A DNA stretch of 37,138 bases from JAKACU01 sp021821185 (GTDB taxonomy: Bacteria; Bacillota; Bacilli; Alicyclobacillales; SLC66): NCBI GenBank assembly GCA_027343965.1, contig DAHWJX010000042.1:1-37138 (forward strand), written 5' to 3'. Position numbers and translations under genes: made by a program. The notes beneath the pieces were generated by a model. That model ran no database searches. It was not told the DNA's origin and worked only from the letters and a program-made list of their open reading frames with translations. This document shows, one piece after another, positions 24,698-31,735 of this stretch (positions within the stretch are counted from its first letter, which is position 1; each line of letters begins with the position of its first letter).

Positions 24698-24741
24698 AAA
24701 AAACACCCCCTGCTACGCATTTACTGTCACGTAGCATAGGG
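24698..24741 (-). terminator. Intrinsic terminator between sigF and spoVAC, carrying the spoVAC Shine-Dalgarno
   Basis: On the minus strand CCCtaTGCTACG (24741-24730) pairs with CGTAGCAgGGG (24717-24707), then TGTTTTTTG. The 3' arm contains AGGGGGTG, the best ribosome binding site for spoVAC. Confidence 0.75.
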
Positions 24742-24764
24742 TGACCCATTACTGCCTAATTTAC

Positions 24765-25511
24765 TTAATAAAGATTTTCTCGAATTGTTTGTAATATTCT
24801 CTTTTCGAGTCGAGAGACCTGAACCTGCGAGATATTGAGAACTTCGGCCACTTCCGATTGCGTCTGATCTTTAAAGAAACGCAAGTACACAATCAAGCGT
24901 TCCCGCTCGGGTAGCCGCGATAAAGCATCATGTAAAGCAAGTTTGTCGAACCATTTGTCTTGTTCGGCATCAGCAATTTGATCCATCAGATAAATTGGAT
25001 CACCGTCATTTTCAAAAACAGTCTCATGGATGGAAGCCGGCATACGCATGGCTTCCTGCGCAAGCACCACTTCTGCAGGCTCAATACCTAATGATTCGGC
25101 CACTTCATTAATTTGAGGTTGTCTACCGAGTTCTTTCGCCAATTCGTCACGTTTTTTACGAATATGACGAGCGAGTTCCTTGATAGAACGACTTACTTTC
25201 ACTGTGCTATCGTCACGCAAAAAACGCTGAATTTCTCCAATAATCATCGGTACCGCATACGTAGAGAACTTAACATCATACGATAAATCAAATTTATCAA
25301 TAGCTTTCATCAACCCGATGCACCCGATTTGAAAAAGATCATCAGGTTCATATCCTCGGCCGAGAAAACGCTGTACTACGGCCCAGACAAGACGCTGATT
25401 GCAGACAACGAGTTCATCTCGACTACATTCATCACCTGCTTGGCTATTCGCGATGAGTTCCCTGACACGTTCGTCGGACAACTTAGGATATTCTCGAGCT
25501 CGATACGCCAT
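24765..25511 (-). CDS. sigF: RNA polymerase sporulation sigma factor SigF
   Basis: Forespore-specific sigma factor (248 aa), the first compartment-specific regulator of sporulation. Region 2 includes 'LVWAVVQRFLGRGYEPDDLFQIGCIGLMKAIDKFDLSYDVKFSTYAVPMIIGEIQRFLRDD'; region 4 ends 'RERLIVYLRFFKDQTQSEVAEVLNISQVQVSRLEKRIL'. GAGGTG stands six bases before ATG 25511, three bases after spoIIAB. Held inactive by SpoIIAB and released by SpoIIAA. Confidence 0.98.
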   Translation of the reverse strand: MAYRAREYPKLSDERVRELIANSQAGDECSRDELVVCNQRLVWAVVQRFLGRGYEPDDLFQIGCIGLMKAIDKFDLSYDVKFSTYAVPMIIGEIQRFLRDDSTVKVSRSIKELARHIRKKRDELAKELGRQPQINEVAESLGIEPAEVVLAQEAMRMPASIHETVFENDGDPIYLMDQIADAEQDKWFDKLALHDALSRLPERERLIVYLRFFKDQTQSEVAEVLNISQVQVSRLEKRILQTIRENLY

Positions 25512-25514
25512 GAT

Positions 25515-25970
25515 CTACACCTCGTGCACGGCCGCATTATGCGGAGTCCGGATTTGTTTAACCAGACGAACCCGCGTCCCTTCGCCTACCTTGGATGTCA
25601 CTTCAAACTGCTCTACAAATGATTCCATAATCGTAAATCCCATGCCAGAACGATCCAGATCCGGACGCGAAGTATACAAAGGCTGACGTACAAGATCGAG
25701 GTCCTCTATGCCAACACCATGATCTTCTACAATAACTTCCATTTTATCACCCATTATTTTACAATGCAAAAAAACATAACCATCACAATCGGGATAACCA
25801 TGAATAATAGCGTTCGTAACAGCCTCGGAGATAACAGTTTTAATTTCTGTGATCTCTTCCAACGTGGGATTCATTTGCGCTATAAACGCAGCAACGGCTA
25901 CGCGCGCAAAAGATTCATTTTCAGAGAGGGCACTAAAGGTGATGGACATTTCATTCGACGGTTTATTCAC
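25515..25970 (-). CDS. spoIIAB: Anti-sigma F factor (serine kinase)
   Basis: GHKL-fold kinase and anti-sigma factor (151 aa) that binds SigF and phosphorylates SpoIIAA. N-box EAVTNAIIHGY, G1 DHGVGIEDL and G2 SGMGFTIMESF are intact. It starts at GTG 25970, overlapping the spoIIAA stop by four bases, with GGAGG seven bases upstream. Order spoIIAA-spoIIAB-sigF is the canonical operon. Confidence 0.97.
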   Translation of the reverse strand: MNKPSNEMSITFSALSENESFARVAVAAFIAQMNPTLEEITEIKTVISEAVTNAIIHGYPDCDGYVFLHCKIMGDKMEVIVEDHGVGIEDLDLVRQPLYTSRPDLDRSGMGFTIMESFVEQFEVTSKVGEGTRVRLVKQIRTPHNAAVHEV

Positions 25971-26326
25971 TGTGTAACCTCCTTCATAGATCGTAGTGCT
26001 TCACTTTGTGAACTGTACAATCGCATAATTTTATGTAATCCTGACATTTCAAACAATCGCGACACAGATGGAGGGACGTTGGCAATGGCCATCTGACCTC
26101 TTTTGCCTTGAACCTTCTTATAGCGTCCTAAAATAACACCAAGCCCAGAGCTGTCCATAAAACTCAATTCCTCCAAATCAAGCAATAAAAGTGGTACAGG
26201 CATCGAATCCAGTTCCTTATCGATAACCTCTCGTACATGAGTAGCTTCATGATGGTCCAATTCTCCTTGTAACATAGCGACGAGTAACGATCCGGCATTT
26301 TGCTTGTACAACGTGATTTGAAACAA
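25967..26326 (-). CDS. spoIIAA: Anti-sigma F factor antagonist
   Basis: STAS-domain protein (119 aa) that frees SigF by binding SpoIIAB when dephosphorylated. 'ELSFMDSSGLGVILGRYK' contains the phosphorylated serine (Ser59 or Ser60). The start is TTG 26326 with AGAGGTG about seven bases upstream. First gene of the operon, preceded by a sigma-H-type promoter. Confidence 0.97.
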   Translation of the reverse strand: MFQITLYKQNAGSLLVAMLQGELDHHEATHVREVIDKELDSMPVPLLLLDLEELSFMDSSGLGVILGRYKKVQGKRGQMAIANVPPSVSRLFEMSGLHKIMRLYSSQSEALRSMKEVTQ

Positions 26327-26354
26327 TGGATGCCACCTCTTTTCTATGTCTCAC

Positions 26355-26382
26355 ATTCGTGTTCTAAAGGAAATCTTCCTGC
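26355..26382 (-). promoter_or_regulatory. Sigma-H-type promoter of the spoIIA operon
   Basis: GCAGGAAGAT (26382-26373) and, 14 bases on, GAAT in ACGAATG match the sigma-H pattern (RNAGGAWWW...RNNGAAT), as known for spoIIA in B. subtilis. It lies about 30 bases before the spoIIAA start. Confidence 0.7.
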
Positions 26383-26524
26383 CTATAGACAAAACTAGTG
26401 GATGTTCATGGAAATTCGACAAGGTGTGACATCGATTTTTATTTGGTATCCACTCCACCCACACAGGTACGCAGTGAGCTTCGCAAGGCGTGCCTCCATG
26501 GATTGACCAAGGCTACGTTTCGCG

Positions 26525-26566
26525 GGCGCAAAATAAATGCCATGAGCGCAAATATGCACTCATGGC
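26525..26566 (-). terminator. Intrinsic terminator behind dacF
   Basis: GCCATGAG pairs with CTCATGGC (26539-26566) around a 12-base loop; ATTTATTTTG follows on the minus strand. It separates dacF from the spoIIA promoter. The remaining bases from 26383 to 26524 hold nothing I recognise. Confidence 0.8.
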
Positions 26567-26598
26567 AAGTTCTCATCAGCAACTTACTGCTTCATACC

Positions 26599-27792
26599 TC
26601 AGCGTATAGCACCTAGCAACAGCATTCGTTTCATCGTCCGACCAATCATCTCAAACAACGTGACCCTGGCTACATCGATCGTCGCCACGACGGGAATGGT
26701 GTCAATCACTTGTTTCTCATGCAAGAGACGAATGTGACCGATCACTTGCCCTTTTTTGATCGGTGCCGCAATGGGTGTTAGCTCAGTGACTAAGGAGCCA
26801 ATTTCTTTATGATCTACCTTGCTAATCAATACACCAACAGAGCGTTTCGGCGCCACCCCCACCGCCTGAAATTCTCCACGCGATACAGGTACCATGGCGA
26901 TAGTTTGCCCCTCTCGATAGACTTGGCGCACATCGTAGTGGCTAAAGGCGAAATTCATCATGGAAGTAACCTCAGCATTTCGTATCTTGGAACTTGGTTC
27001 GCCGAGTACAACCACAATGGCACGGAAATGGTTGCGTTTTGCTGAAGCTGCAAGACAGTATTTTGCATCTAGCGTAAACCCGGTTTTTAGACCATCCATC
27101 CCTGAATAAAAGCGCACCAACTTATTGGTGTTGACTAACCAAAATGGATGCGTTGAAGTTTTGCGCAAGTAATCACTATACGTACCTGTAAACGACGTGA
27201 TGGAACCATGCTTTAACAGTTCCCTTGACAGTTGAGCTATGTCATAAGCCGAAGAATAATGATCTTTGGCTGGTAATCCATTGGTATTAACAAAATGCGT
27301 GTCTTGCAAATTCATCCTTTTGGCTTTCGCATTCATCATATCGACAAACGCTTGCTCTGAACCACCGATATGCTCTGCAACAGCCACAGCCGCATCATTT
27401 GCAGAGGCAAGAGCAATGCCTTTAAGCATATCTCGCAACGTCATTTGTTCACCAGGTTGCAAAAAGATTTGCGAACCACCCATGCTCGCTGCATGTTCCG
27501 AAGCTCGAATCGGATCTGTCAACTTGACTTGACCGCGGTCGAGCGCTTCCATGATAAGCAACATCGTGGCTACCTTTGTGACACTTGCAATGGGCAGTTT
27601 TGCATGCTCATTTTTTGCATACAAAACAGTACCTGTCGTTGCGTCAAGCAAAACCGCTGACTTAGCATTCGGAGCGAGGTTCATCGTGATTTCTTGTGCA
27701 GCGATGGCCGGGCTACAGATACCTGAGAAGATCATCCCTAGTGAAACTATAGTGGCTAATAAAAATTGGATACGTTTTGTGAGCTGTGCCAA
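26599..27792 (-). CDS. dacF: D-alanyl-D-alanine carboxypeptidase DacF
   Basis: Forespore low-molecular-weight PBP (397 aa) that trims cortex peptides with DacB. Signal segment about residues 9-32 (…PAIAA). Motifs SVTK (Ser70-Lys73), SAN (130-132) and KTG (236-238). The start is TTG 27792 with GGAG six to seven bases upstream. It precedes spoIIAA-spoIIAB-sigF as in B. subtilis, but here a terminator and a separate sigma-H promoter lie between, so it is at least partly its own unit. Confidence 0.95.
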   Translation of the reverse strand: MAQLTKRIQFLLATIVSLGMIFSGICSPAIAAQEITMNLAPNAKSAVLLDATTGTVLYAKNEHAKLPIASVTKVATMLLIMEALDRGQVKLTDPIRASEHAASMGGSQIFLQPGEQMTLRDMLKGIALASANDAAVAVAEHIGGSEQAFVDMMNAKAKRMNLQDTHFVNTNGLPAKDHYSSAYDIAQLSRELLKHGSITSFTGTYSDYLRKTSTHPFWLVNTNKLVRFYSGMDGLKTGFTLDAKYCLAASAKRNHFRAIVVVLGEPSSKIRNAEVTSMMNFAFSHYDVRQVYREGQTIAMVPVSRGEFQAVGVAPKRSVGVLISKVDHKEIGSLVTELTPIAAPIKKGQVIGHIRLLHEKQVIDTIPVVATIDVARVTLFEMIGRTMKRMLLLGAIR

Positions 27793-27837
27793 GGGCTCTC
27801 CCCCTCATCATGATCAGTTCCGAGACACCATGATGGG

Positions 27838-27870
27838 TAGTTTGCCCTCACCCTGTGAAGCTATGTATGC
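27838..27870 (-). promoter_or_regulatory. Sigma-F-type promoter before dacF
   Basis: GGGCAAACTA (27847-27838) fits the sigma-F -10 pattern GGNNANAHTR at every defined position. GCATA (27870-27866) or the overlapping ACATA could be the -35, with a spacer of 18 or 14 bases. It is about 45 bases before the dacF start; B. subtilis dacF is sigma-F dependent. Confidence 0.55.
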
Positions 27871-27884
27871 ACTGACAGGTTTTC

Positions 27885-28772
27885 TCAGGCGCGGGGATGA
27901 CTTTTATCGTAGACGTCTTTCAATCGCGTAGTGGTTACATGGGTATAAATTTGTGTAGTGGAAATATCAGCATGTCCTAGCATTTCCTGCACTGCTCGTA
28001 AGTCAGCACCGTTTTCTAATAAATGTGTAGCAAACGAATGACGCAAGGTATGCGGAGTGATGTCTTGTGTGATGCCGGCCATCTTGGCATATTTCTTAAT
28101 AATCTTCCAGAAGCCTTGACGCGTTAAACGGTCACCTAAATGGTTAACAAATAGGGATAGTTCTTCCTTATCTCGCAGTAAAGAATGACGGGCTCGGAGC
28201 GTGTACTCTATGACAGCATGGCGAGCAAGACGACCTAAAGGAATAATTCTTTCCTTCGAGCCTTTACCGATGCACCGTAAAAAAGAGGCGGATAGATTAA
28301 CATCCGATACATTAAGAGAAGTGAGTTCGGATACGCGAATTCCTGTCGCATACAGTACTTCAAACATCGCTTTATCACGTAGCCCTATGGCTGTTGCAGG
28401 ATCAGGCGTTGCGAGTAATGCGCTCACCTCATCCATAGTTAAAACGTGAGGCAATTTGCGCGCTAGCTTAGGTGAACGCACATAAACTGCTGGATCATGA
28501 TCTACGATGCGCTCTTGTAACAAAAAGGTATAGAAAGCACGAATACTCGCTACACATCGTGACAATGTTGCGGTTGCCTTACCCTCATTATGCTGTTCCA
28601 ACAAAAATGCCTGGATATGCATACGATTCGTTTGCTGCAAAGACGTAATCCCACTTTTGTCGATAAAAACAAGAAATGAAAGTAGATCTCTACGATATGA
28701 TGCAACCGTATTTTCAGCTAATCCTCGTTCTACAGCTTCGTAATGGAGAAAAGCATCAAGTAAGTCATCCAA
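27885..28772 (-). CDS. xerD: Site-specific tyrosine recombinase XerD
   Basis: Resolves chromosome dimers at dif with XerC. 295 aa. N-terminal SAM-like domain (about 1-90), then the catalytic core with Arg146 (ATGIRVSEL), Lys170 (GKGSKERI), His241/Arg244 (HTLRHSFATHLL), His267 (LGHADISTT) and nucleophile Tyr276 (IYTHV). TTG 28772 is used, with GGAG six bases upstream. Its neighbours spoIIM, dacF and the small membrane gene before it match the B. subtilis ripX region, supporting XerD over XerC. Confidence 0.95.
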   Translation of the reverse strand: MDDLLDAFLHYEAVERGLAENTVASYRRDLLSFLVFIDKSGITSLQQTNRMHIQAFLLEQHNEGKATATLSRCVASIRAFYTFLLQERIVDHDPAVYVRSPKLARKLPHVLTMDEVSALLATPDPATAIGLRDKAMFEVLYATGIRVSELTSLNVSDVNLSASFLRCIGKGSKERIIPLGRLARHAVIEYTLRARHSLLRDKEELSLFVNHLGDRLTRQGFWKIIKKYAKMAGITQDITPHTLRHSFATHLLENGADLRAVQEMLGHADISTTQIYTHVTTTRLKDVYDKSHPRA

Positions 28773-28802
28773 TGGGTTCTCCCCTTTACAATGTCACTCT
28801 GT

Positions 28803-28958
28803 TTATGGTCCTGCAATAAACCACAAAATCCATTCGCGTATAGAAGGTGTTGCGAATTCAACATCTTGAAGTAGCCAATGTGTTAGTTGATGATCCATCA
28901 GCATGAAGGCATACGCAACGAAAGCAAACACCAAGACAGGAAAAGCGTACCTTTGCAT
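28803..28958 (-). CDS. Small membrane protein before xerD (51 aa)
   Basis: ATG 28958 has AAAGGTGG eight bases upstream. The product starts MQRYAFPVLVFAFVAYAFML (one membrane helix, about 5-20) and ends SIREWILWFIAGP. B. subtilis has a small membrane gene, yqzK (DUF4227), at this place before xerD, and the layout fits, but the identity is only positional. Its start codon and Shine-Dalgarno lie inside a perfect 16-bp stem-loop. Confidence 0.6.
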   Translation of the reverse strand: MQRYAFPVLVFAFVAYAFMLMDHQLTHWLLQDVEFATPSIREWILWFIAGP

Positions 28959-28996
28959 ATAGTCGTCCACCTTTCGGTTAGGACGACTATATGCAA
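28953..28996. repeat. Perfect 16-bp inverted repeat enclosing a start codon
   Basis: TTGCATATAGTCGTCC (28953-28968), a 12-base loop, then its exact reverse complement (28981-28996). It is behind the ald stop and could be a terminator, but lacks a U-run. On the minus strand the loop and 3' arm contain the Shine-Dalgarno and ATG of the 51-aa gene, so it may block its translation. Confidence 0.85.
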
Positions 28997-29008
28997 CACA
29001 TAGATACC

Positions 29009-30133
29009 TTATGACACTAAAATGGCATCCTGTAAAGGTGTGTAATCGAACCCCAGGCCCCGCGCAACAGCCTCGTACGTAACCTTGCCAGCCAAAACAT
29101 TGACGCCTTTAGCTAAGGCTGTATTCTCTTGAATTGCCAAACGATAACCTTTATTGGCCAATTGCAGCGCATAAACCAGCGTTGCGTTAGTCAGGGCTAA
29201 CGTCGAAGTTCTAGGTACAGCACCCGGCATATTGGCTACAGCATAATGAATAACGCCATACTGTTCATACGTCGGATTACTGTGCGTGGTGACGCGATCA
29301 ATCGTCTCAATGGACCCACCTTGATCGATGGCCACATCGACGATCACGGAACCTTTAGCCATTTTTTCGACCATGTGCCTTGTTACAAGCTTAGGCGCTC
29401 GCGAACCTGGGATAAGCACTGCACCAATTAATAAATCAGCCTGTTGTACAGCTTGTTCGAGGTGGTACACATGTGACATAAGCGTTTTTACCCGCCCCTG
29501 AAAAAGGTCATCCAGTTGCCGTAAACGATCAGGATTTACATCCAGAACCGTAACATCCGCACCCGTGCCAACGGCCATTTTCGCCGCATTTGTGCCAACA
29601 ATACCTCCACCTACAATGACAACACGTCCCGGCAGAACACCAGGTACCCCACCAAGCAAGATCCCTTTTCCATGGTTTGGCTTTTCAAGAAACTGTGCAC
29701 CAATTTGCACAGCCATACGCCCCGCTACTTCGCTCATAGGGGTTAACAAAGGCAAAGAACGATCTGCCAATTGGATTGTCTCATAAGCGATTGCAACAAC
29801 ATGTTTTTTCATAAGCTCCGCGGTTAGCTCAGGTTCTGGAGCGAGGTGCAAATAGGTAAACAAAATAAGGTTATCACGAAAATAAGGATATTCGCTTGGC
29901 AAAGGTTCCTTCACCTTCATGATCATGTCGACCTTGCTCCACACGGCACTAGCCTGTCCCATCAAGAGAGCCCCGGCCTGATGATATTCATCATCCGAAA
30001 AACCACTGCCACTGCCGCATCCTGCCTCAACGATTACCTGATGTCCGGCAGACAGAAAGGCACGAACACCAGCAGGTGTCACAGCTACGCGATTTTCGTT
30101 ATCTTTGATTTCCTTTGGCACACCAATGATCAT
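29009..30133 (-). CDS. ald: Alanine dehydrogenase
   Basis: NAD-dependent conversion of L-alanine to pyruvate and ammonia; in B. subtilis it is also spoVN and supplies energy for sporulation. About 374 aa. 'MIIGVPKEIKDNENRVAVTPAGV', 'KVKEPLPSEYPYFR', 'AYETIQLADRSLPLLTPMSEVAGRMA', 'VVIVGGGIVGTNAAKMAVG' (dinucleotide loop) and 'DVAIDQGGSIET' are diagnostic. ATG 30133 has GGAGG seven bases upstream; the longer frame overlaps the RNHCP gene. Twelve bases separate them, suggesting one transcript. Confidence 0.97.
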   Translation of the reverse strand: MIIGVPKEIKDNENRVAVTPAGVRAFLSAGHQVIVEAGCGSGSGFSDDEYHQAGALLMGQASAVWSKVDMIMKVKEPLPSEYPYFRDNLILFTYLHLAPEPELTAELMKKHVVAIAYETIQLADRSLPLLTPMSEVAGRMAVQIGAQFLEKPNHGKGILLGGVPGVLPGRVVIVGGGIVGTNAAKMAVGTGADVTVLDVNPDRLRQLDDLFQGRVKTLMSHVYHLEQAVQQADLLIGAVLIPGSRAPKLVTRHMVEKMAKGSVIVDVAIDQGGSIETIDRVTTHSNPTYEQYGVIHYAVANMPGAVPRTSTLALTNATLVYALQLANKGYRLAIQENTALAKGVNVLAGKVTYEAVARGLGFDYTPLQDAILVS

Positions 30134-30144
30134 AAAAAAACCTC

Positions 30145-30483
30145 CTACTCTTTCCATGCACTATTTTTCATGATGTGTAAAACGGTTTCCATAGAATCCG
30201 GTTGATTAGGATCGTCTAAAGCGAGCTTGTTGACCGTCTTACAACCACATACCTTGCAACGATGAACGACCATGTGCCCTTTTTTACTATGTGTTTTAAT
30301 GGAAATAGGTTCCATGATGCCCCCACAACCAGCCGCACGATCACCTGGAAAGTGATCCAGATGTACACTATGAAGACAGTTTGGGCAATGGTTACGACAC
30401 CCTGTTTGCAAAGGCTGCACATGTGTATGACAAACTTCACAGACAAAAGATTCATTGATGACAGTGAACCGACGTGTGACCAC
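30145..30483 (-). CDS. RNHCP-domain zinc-binding protein
   Basis: A 112-aa cysteine-rich protein. CEVC at about 15-18, 'GCRNHCPNCLHSVHLD' (the family's RNHCP signature), 'AAGCGGIMEPI' and 'HRCKVCGCKT' suggest two zinc ribbons. Function is unknown in the family. The start is GTG 30483 with AAAGGAGG six bases upstream. Its TAG stop overlaps the ald ribosome binding site, so the two genes are tightly linked. Confidence 0.88.
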   Translation of the reverse strand: MVTRRFTVINESFVCEVCHTHVQPLQTGCRNHCPNCLHSVHLDHFPGDRAAGCGGIMEPISIKTHSKKGHMVVHRCKVCGCKTVNKLALDDPNQPDSMETVLHIMKNSAWKE

Positions 30484-30501
30484 AATAACCTCCTTTATGG
30501 A

Positions 30502-31107
30502 TCATAACAAAGAAAAAACGGTTAGGGCTCGTTCCATAACTTGTACCTGTAACCATCCTGAAAGAAAAACAAGACCAATACTCATGCCATGCAATGCACA
30601 ATAAGCCAGATAACGGCGCATCGCAGGTGCACGATCATATAATGGTTGGCGCATGTAGTGTGTTGCCACCGATGCAGATAGAACCACAGCACCACCAGAC
30701 AGTATATTCCAAGGTAAGAGCCCTAGCAAATCAAAACCAGCACCTTGTAAACCAAATGCATAGATCATACCTGTCATGGCCAAACCTAACGAAAAAGCAC
30801 GCAAAAAGAGAATGAGAACAATCAACGGTGTCGCTATCGGTATATGGCCCAATACCCAAAACAAAACGACAAATAACATTCCATAGAAAGCATCCCAAAA
30901 AGCTGCTCTTCCTATGCTGTGCGCTACAGCATTGCTGTGCAAAGCATGAATCAAAGCAACAATATTCGTTGCAACGTCAGTTCGCATCCACGCAGGCAAG
31001 GCAAAATACCCAATTATACCAACCAACATGCCACATGCGAAAAGCAAACTATAAAAAATAAGGGTGGTGTACACCGATGGTACAACCGTTTTAAAAGATG
31101 TGCTCAA
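30502..31107 (-). CDS. spoIIM: Stage II sporulation protein M
   Basis: Polytopic membrane protein (about 201 aa) of the SpoIID-M-P engulfment complex that remodels septal peptidoglycan. Five or so membrane segments; 'LIFYSLLFACGMLVGIIGYFALP', 'NILSGGAVVLSASVATHYM' and 'LAYCALHGMSIGLVFLSG' are recognisable. The long frame from 31272 adds a cysteine-rich, non-conserved leader, so I prefer TTG 31107 after AAGGGG (nine bases). Size then fits B. subtilis (214 aa). Synteny with xerD and nudF supports it. Confidence 0.85.
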   Translation of the reverse strand: MSTSFKTVVPSVYTTLIFYSLLFACGMLVGIIGYFALPAWMRTDVATNIVALIHALHSNAVAHSIGRAAFWDAFYGMLFVVLFWVLGHIPIATPLIVLILFLRAFSLGLAMTGMIYAFGLQGAGFDLLGLLPWNILSGGAVVLSASVATHYMRQPLYDRAPAMRRYLAYCALHGMSIGLVFLSGWLQVQVMERALTVFSLL

Positions 31108-31231
31108 CGTTCTCAACCCCTTAGCACATCCTATGTCCAAATATCGCGTTAGAGGACAGAAGCATAAAATCATTGATCGACAAAAGATCCCATGATTCAA
31201 CAAAGGATTCGACAGGCAAAATACAGAACAT

Positions 31232-31256
31232 CCCCTGCATAACATATTGCAGGGGG
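31232..31256 (+). promoter_or_regulatory. Stem-loop sequestering the ribosome binding site of the RacA-like gene
   Basis: CCCCTGCA (31232-31239) pairs perfectly with TGCAGGGG (31248-31255). The AGGGGG Shine-Dalgarno of the gene starting at 31265 is its 3' arm. It could damp translation until opened. Confidence 0.6.
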
Positions 31257-31264
31257 TTCCCACC

Positions 31265-31735
31265 GTGTCCAATCATAGTGAAGAATCATACAGTATCTCT
31301 CAAGTTGCCGAAAAACTAGGCGTTTCACAAAATACTGTTCGCAATTGGGAAAAGGAATTGGGTGATTTTATGATGGTTCAACGCGATAAAACAGGGGCCC
31401 GAACGTATACAAGTCTTGATATGAGCAAGCTTGAAAAAGTGAATGAATTACGCGAACAAGGACTTGCATTGCCTACGATCAATAAAGTATTTAACACGTT
31501 TTACAAAAAAGAAGAACAAGATCAACCTCAAACCGAACAACAAGATCAGCAAAATGACCTGCAAAATCAAATTAAAGCCTTAACTGAGCAACAAGTCGAA
31601 GAACTTAAGGGTTACCTAGAAACAAGCATGCAATCGATCATTCGTGTACAAAACGCCATTTTATCGGAGTTGCAGCAATATCCACGCAAATCTGTGAGAA
31701 AGCCTATTTTTTCTCGGTTGGCTGGCCGTCTGTAA
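31265..31735 (+). CDS. MerR-type HTH protein with coiled-coil tail, RacA-like
   Basis: A 156-aa protein. Residues about 8-50 form a MerR-type winged helix (SYSISQVAEKLGVSQNTVRNWEKEL), followed by 'ARTYTSLDMSKLEKVNELREQGLALPTINKVF'. About 75-130 is a Gln/Glu-rich coiled coil, and a basic tail ends SRLAGRL. RacA, which ties the chromosome to the cell pole at sporulation, has this layout; the match is architectural, not proven. The GTG start has AGGGGG eight bases upstream. It runs against the minus-strand genes, overlapping the EndoQ-like gene end by 32 bases. Confidence 0.78.
   Translation: MSNHSEESYSISQVAEKLGVSQNTVRNWEKELGDFMMVQRDKTGARTYTSLDMSKLEKVNELREQGLALPTINKVFNTFYKKEEQDQPQTEQQDQQNDLQNQIKALTEQQVEELKGYLETSMQSIIRVQNAILSELQQYPRKSVRKPIFSRLAGRL

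Noticed and set aside
26398..26616. Plus-strand ORF of 72 codons in the spoIIAA-dacF gap
   Set aside because: It runs across the dacF terminator stem, has no Shine-Dalgarno and no family features.
31108..31272. Cysteine-rich N-terminal extension of SpoIIM
   Set aside because: Not seen in the family, and a good AAGGGG-TTG start exists at 31107.
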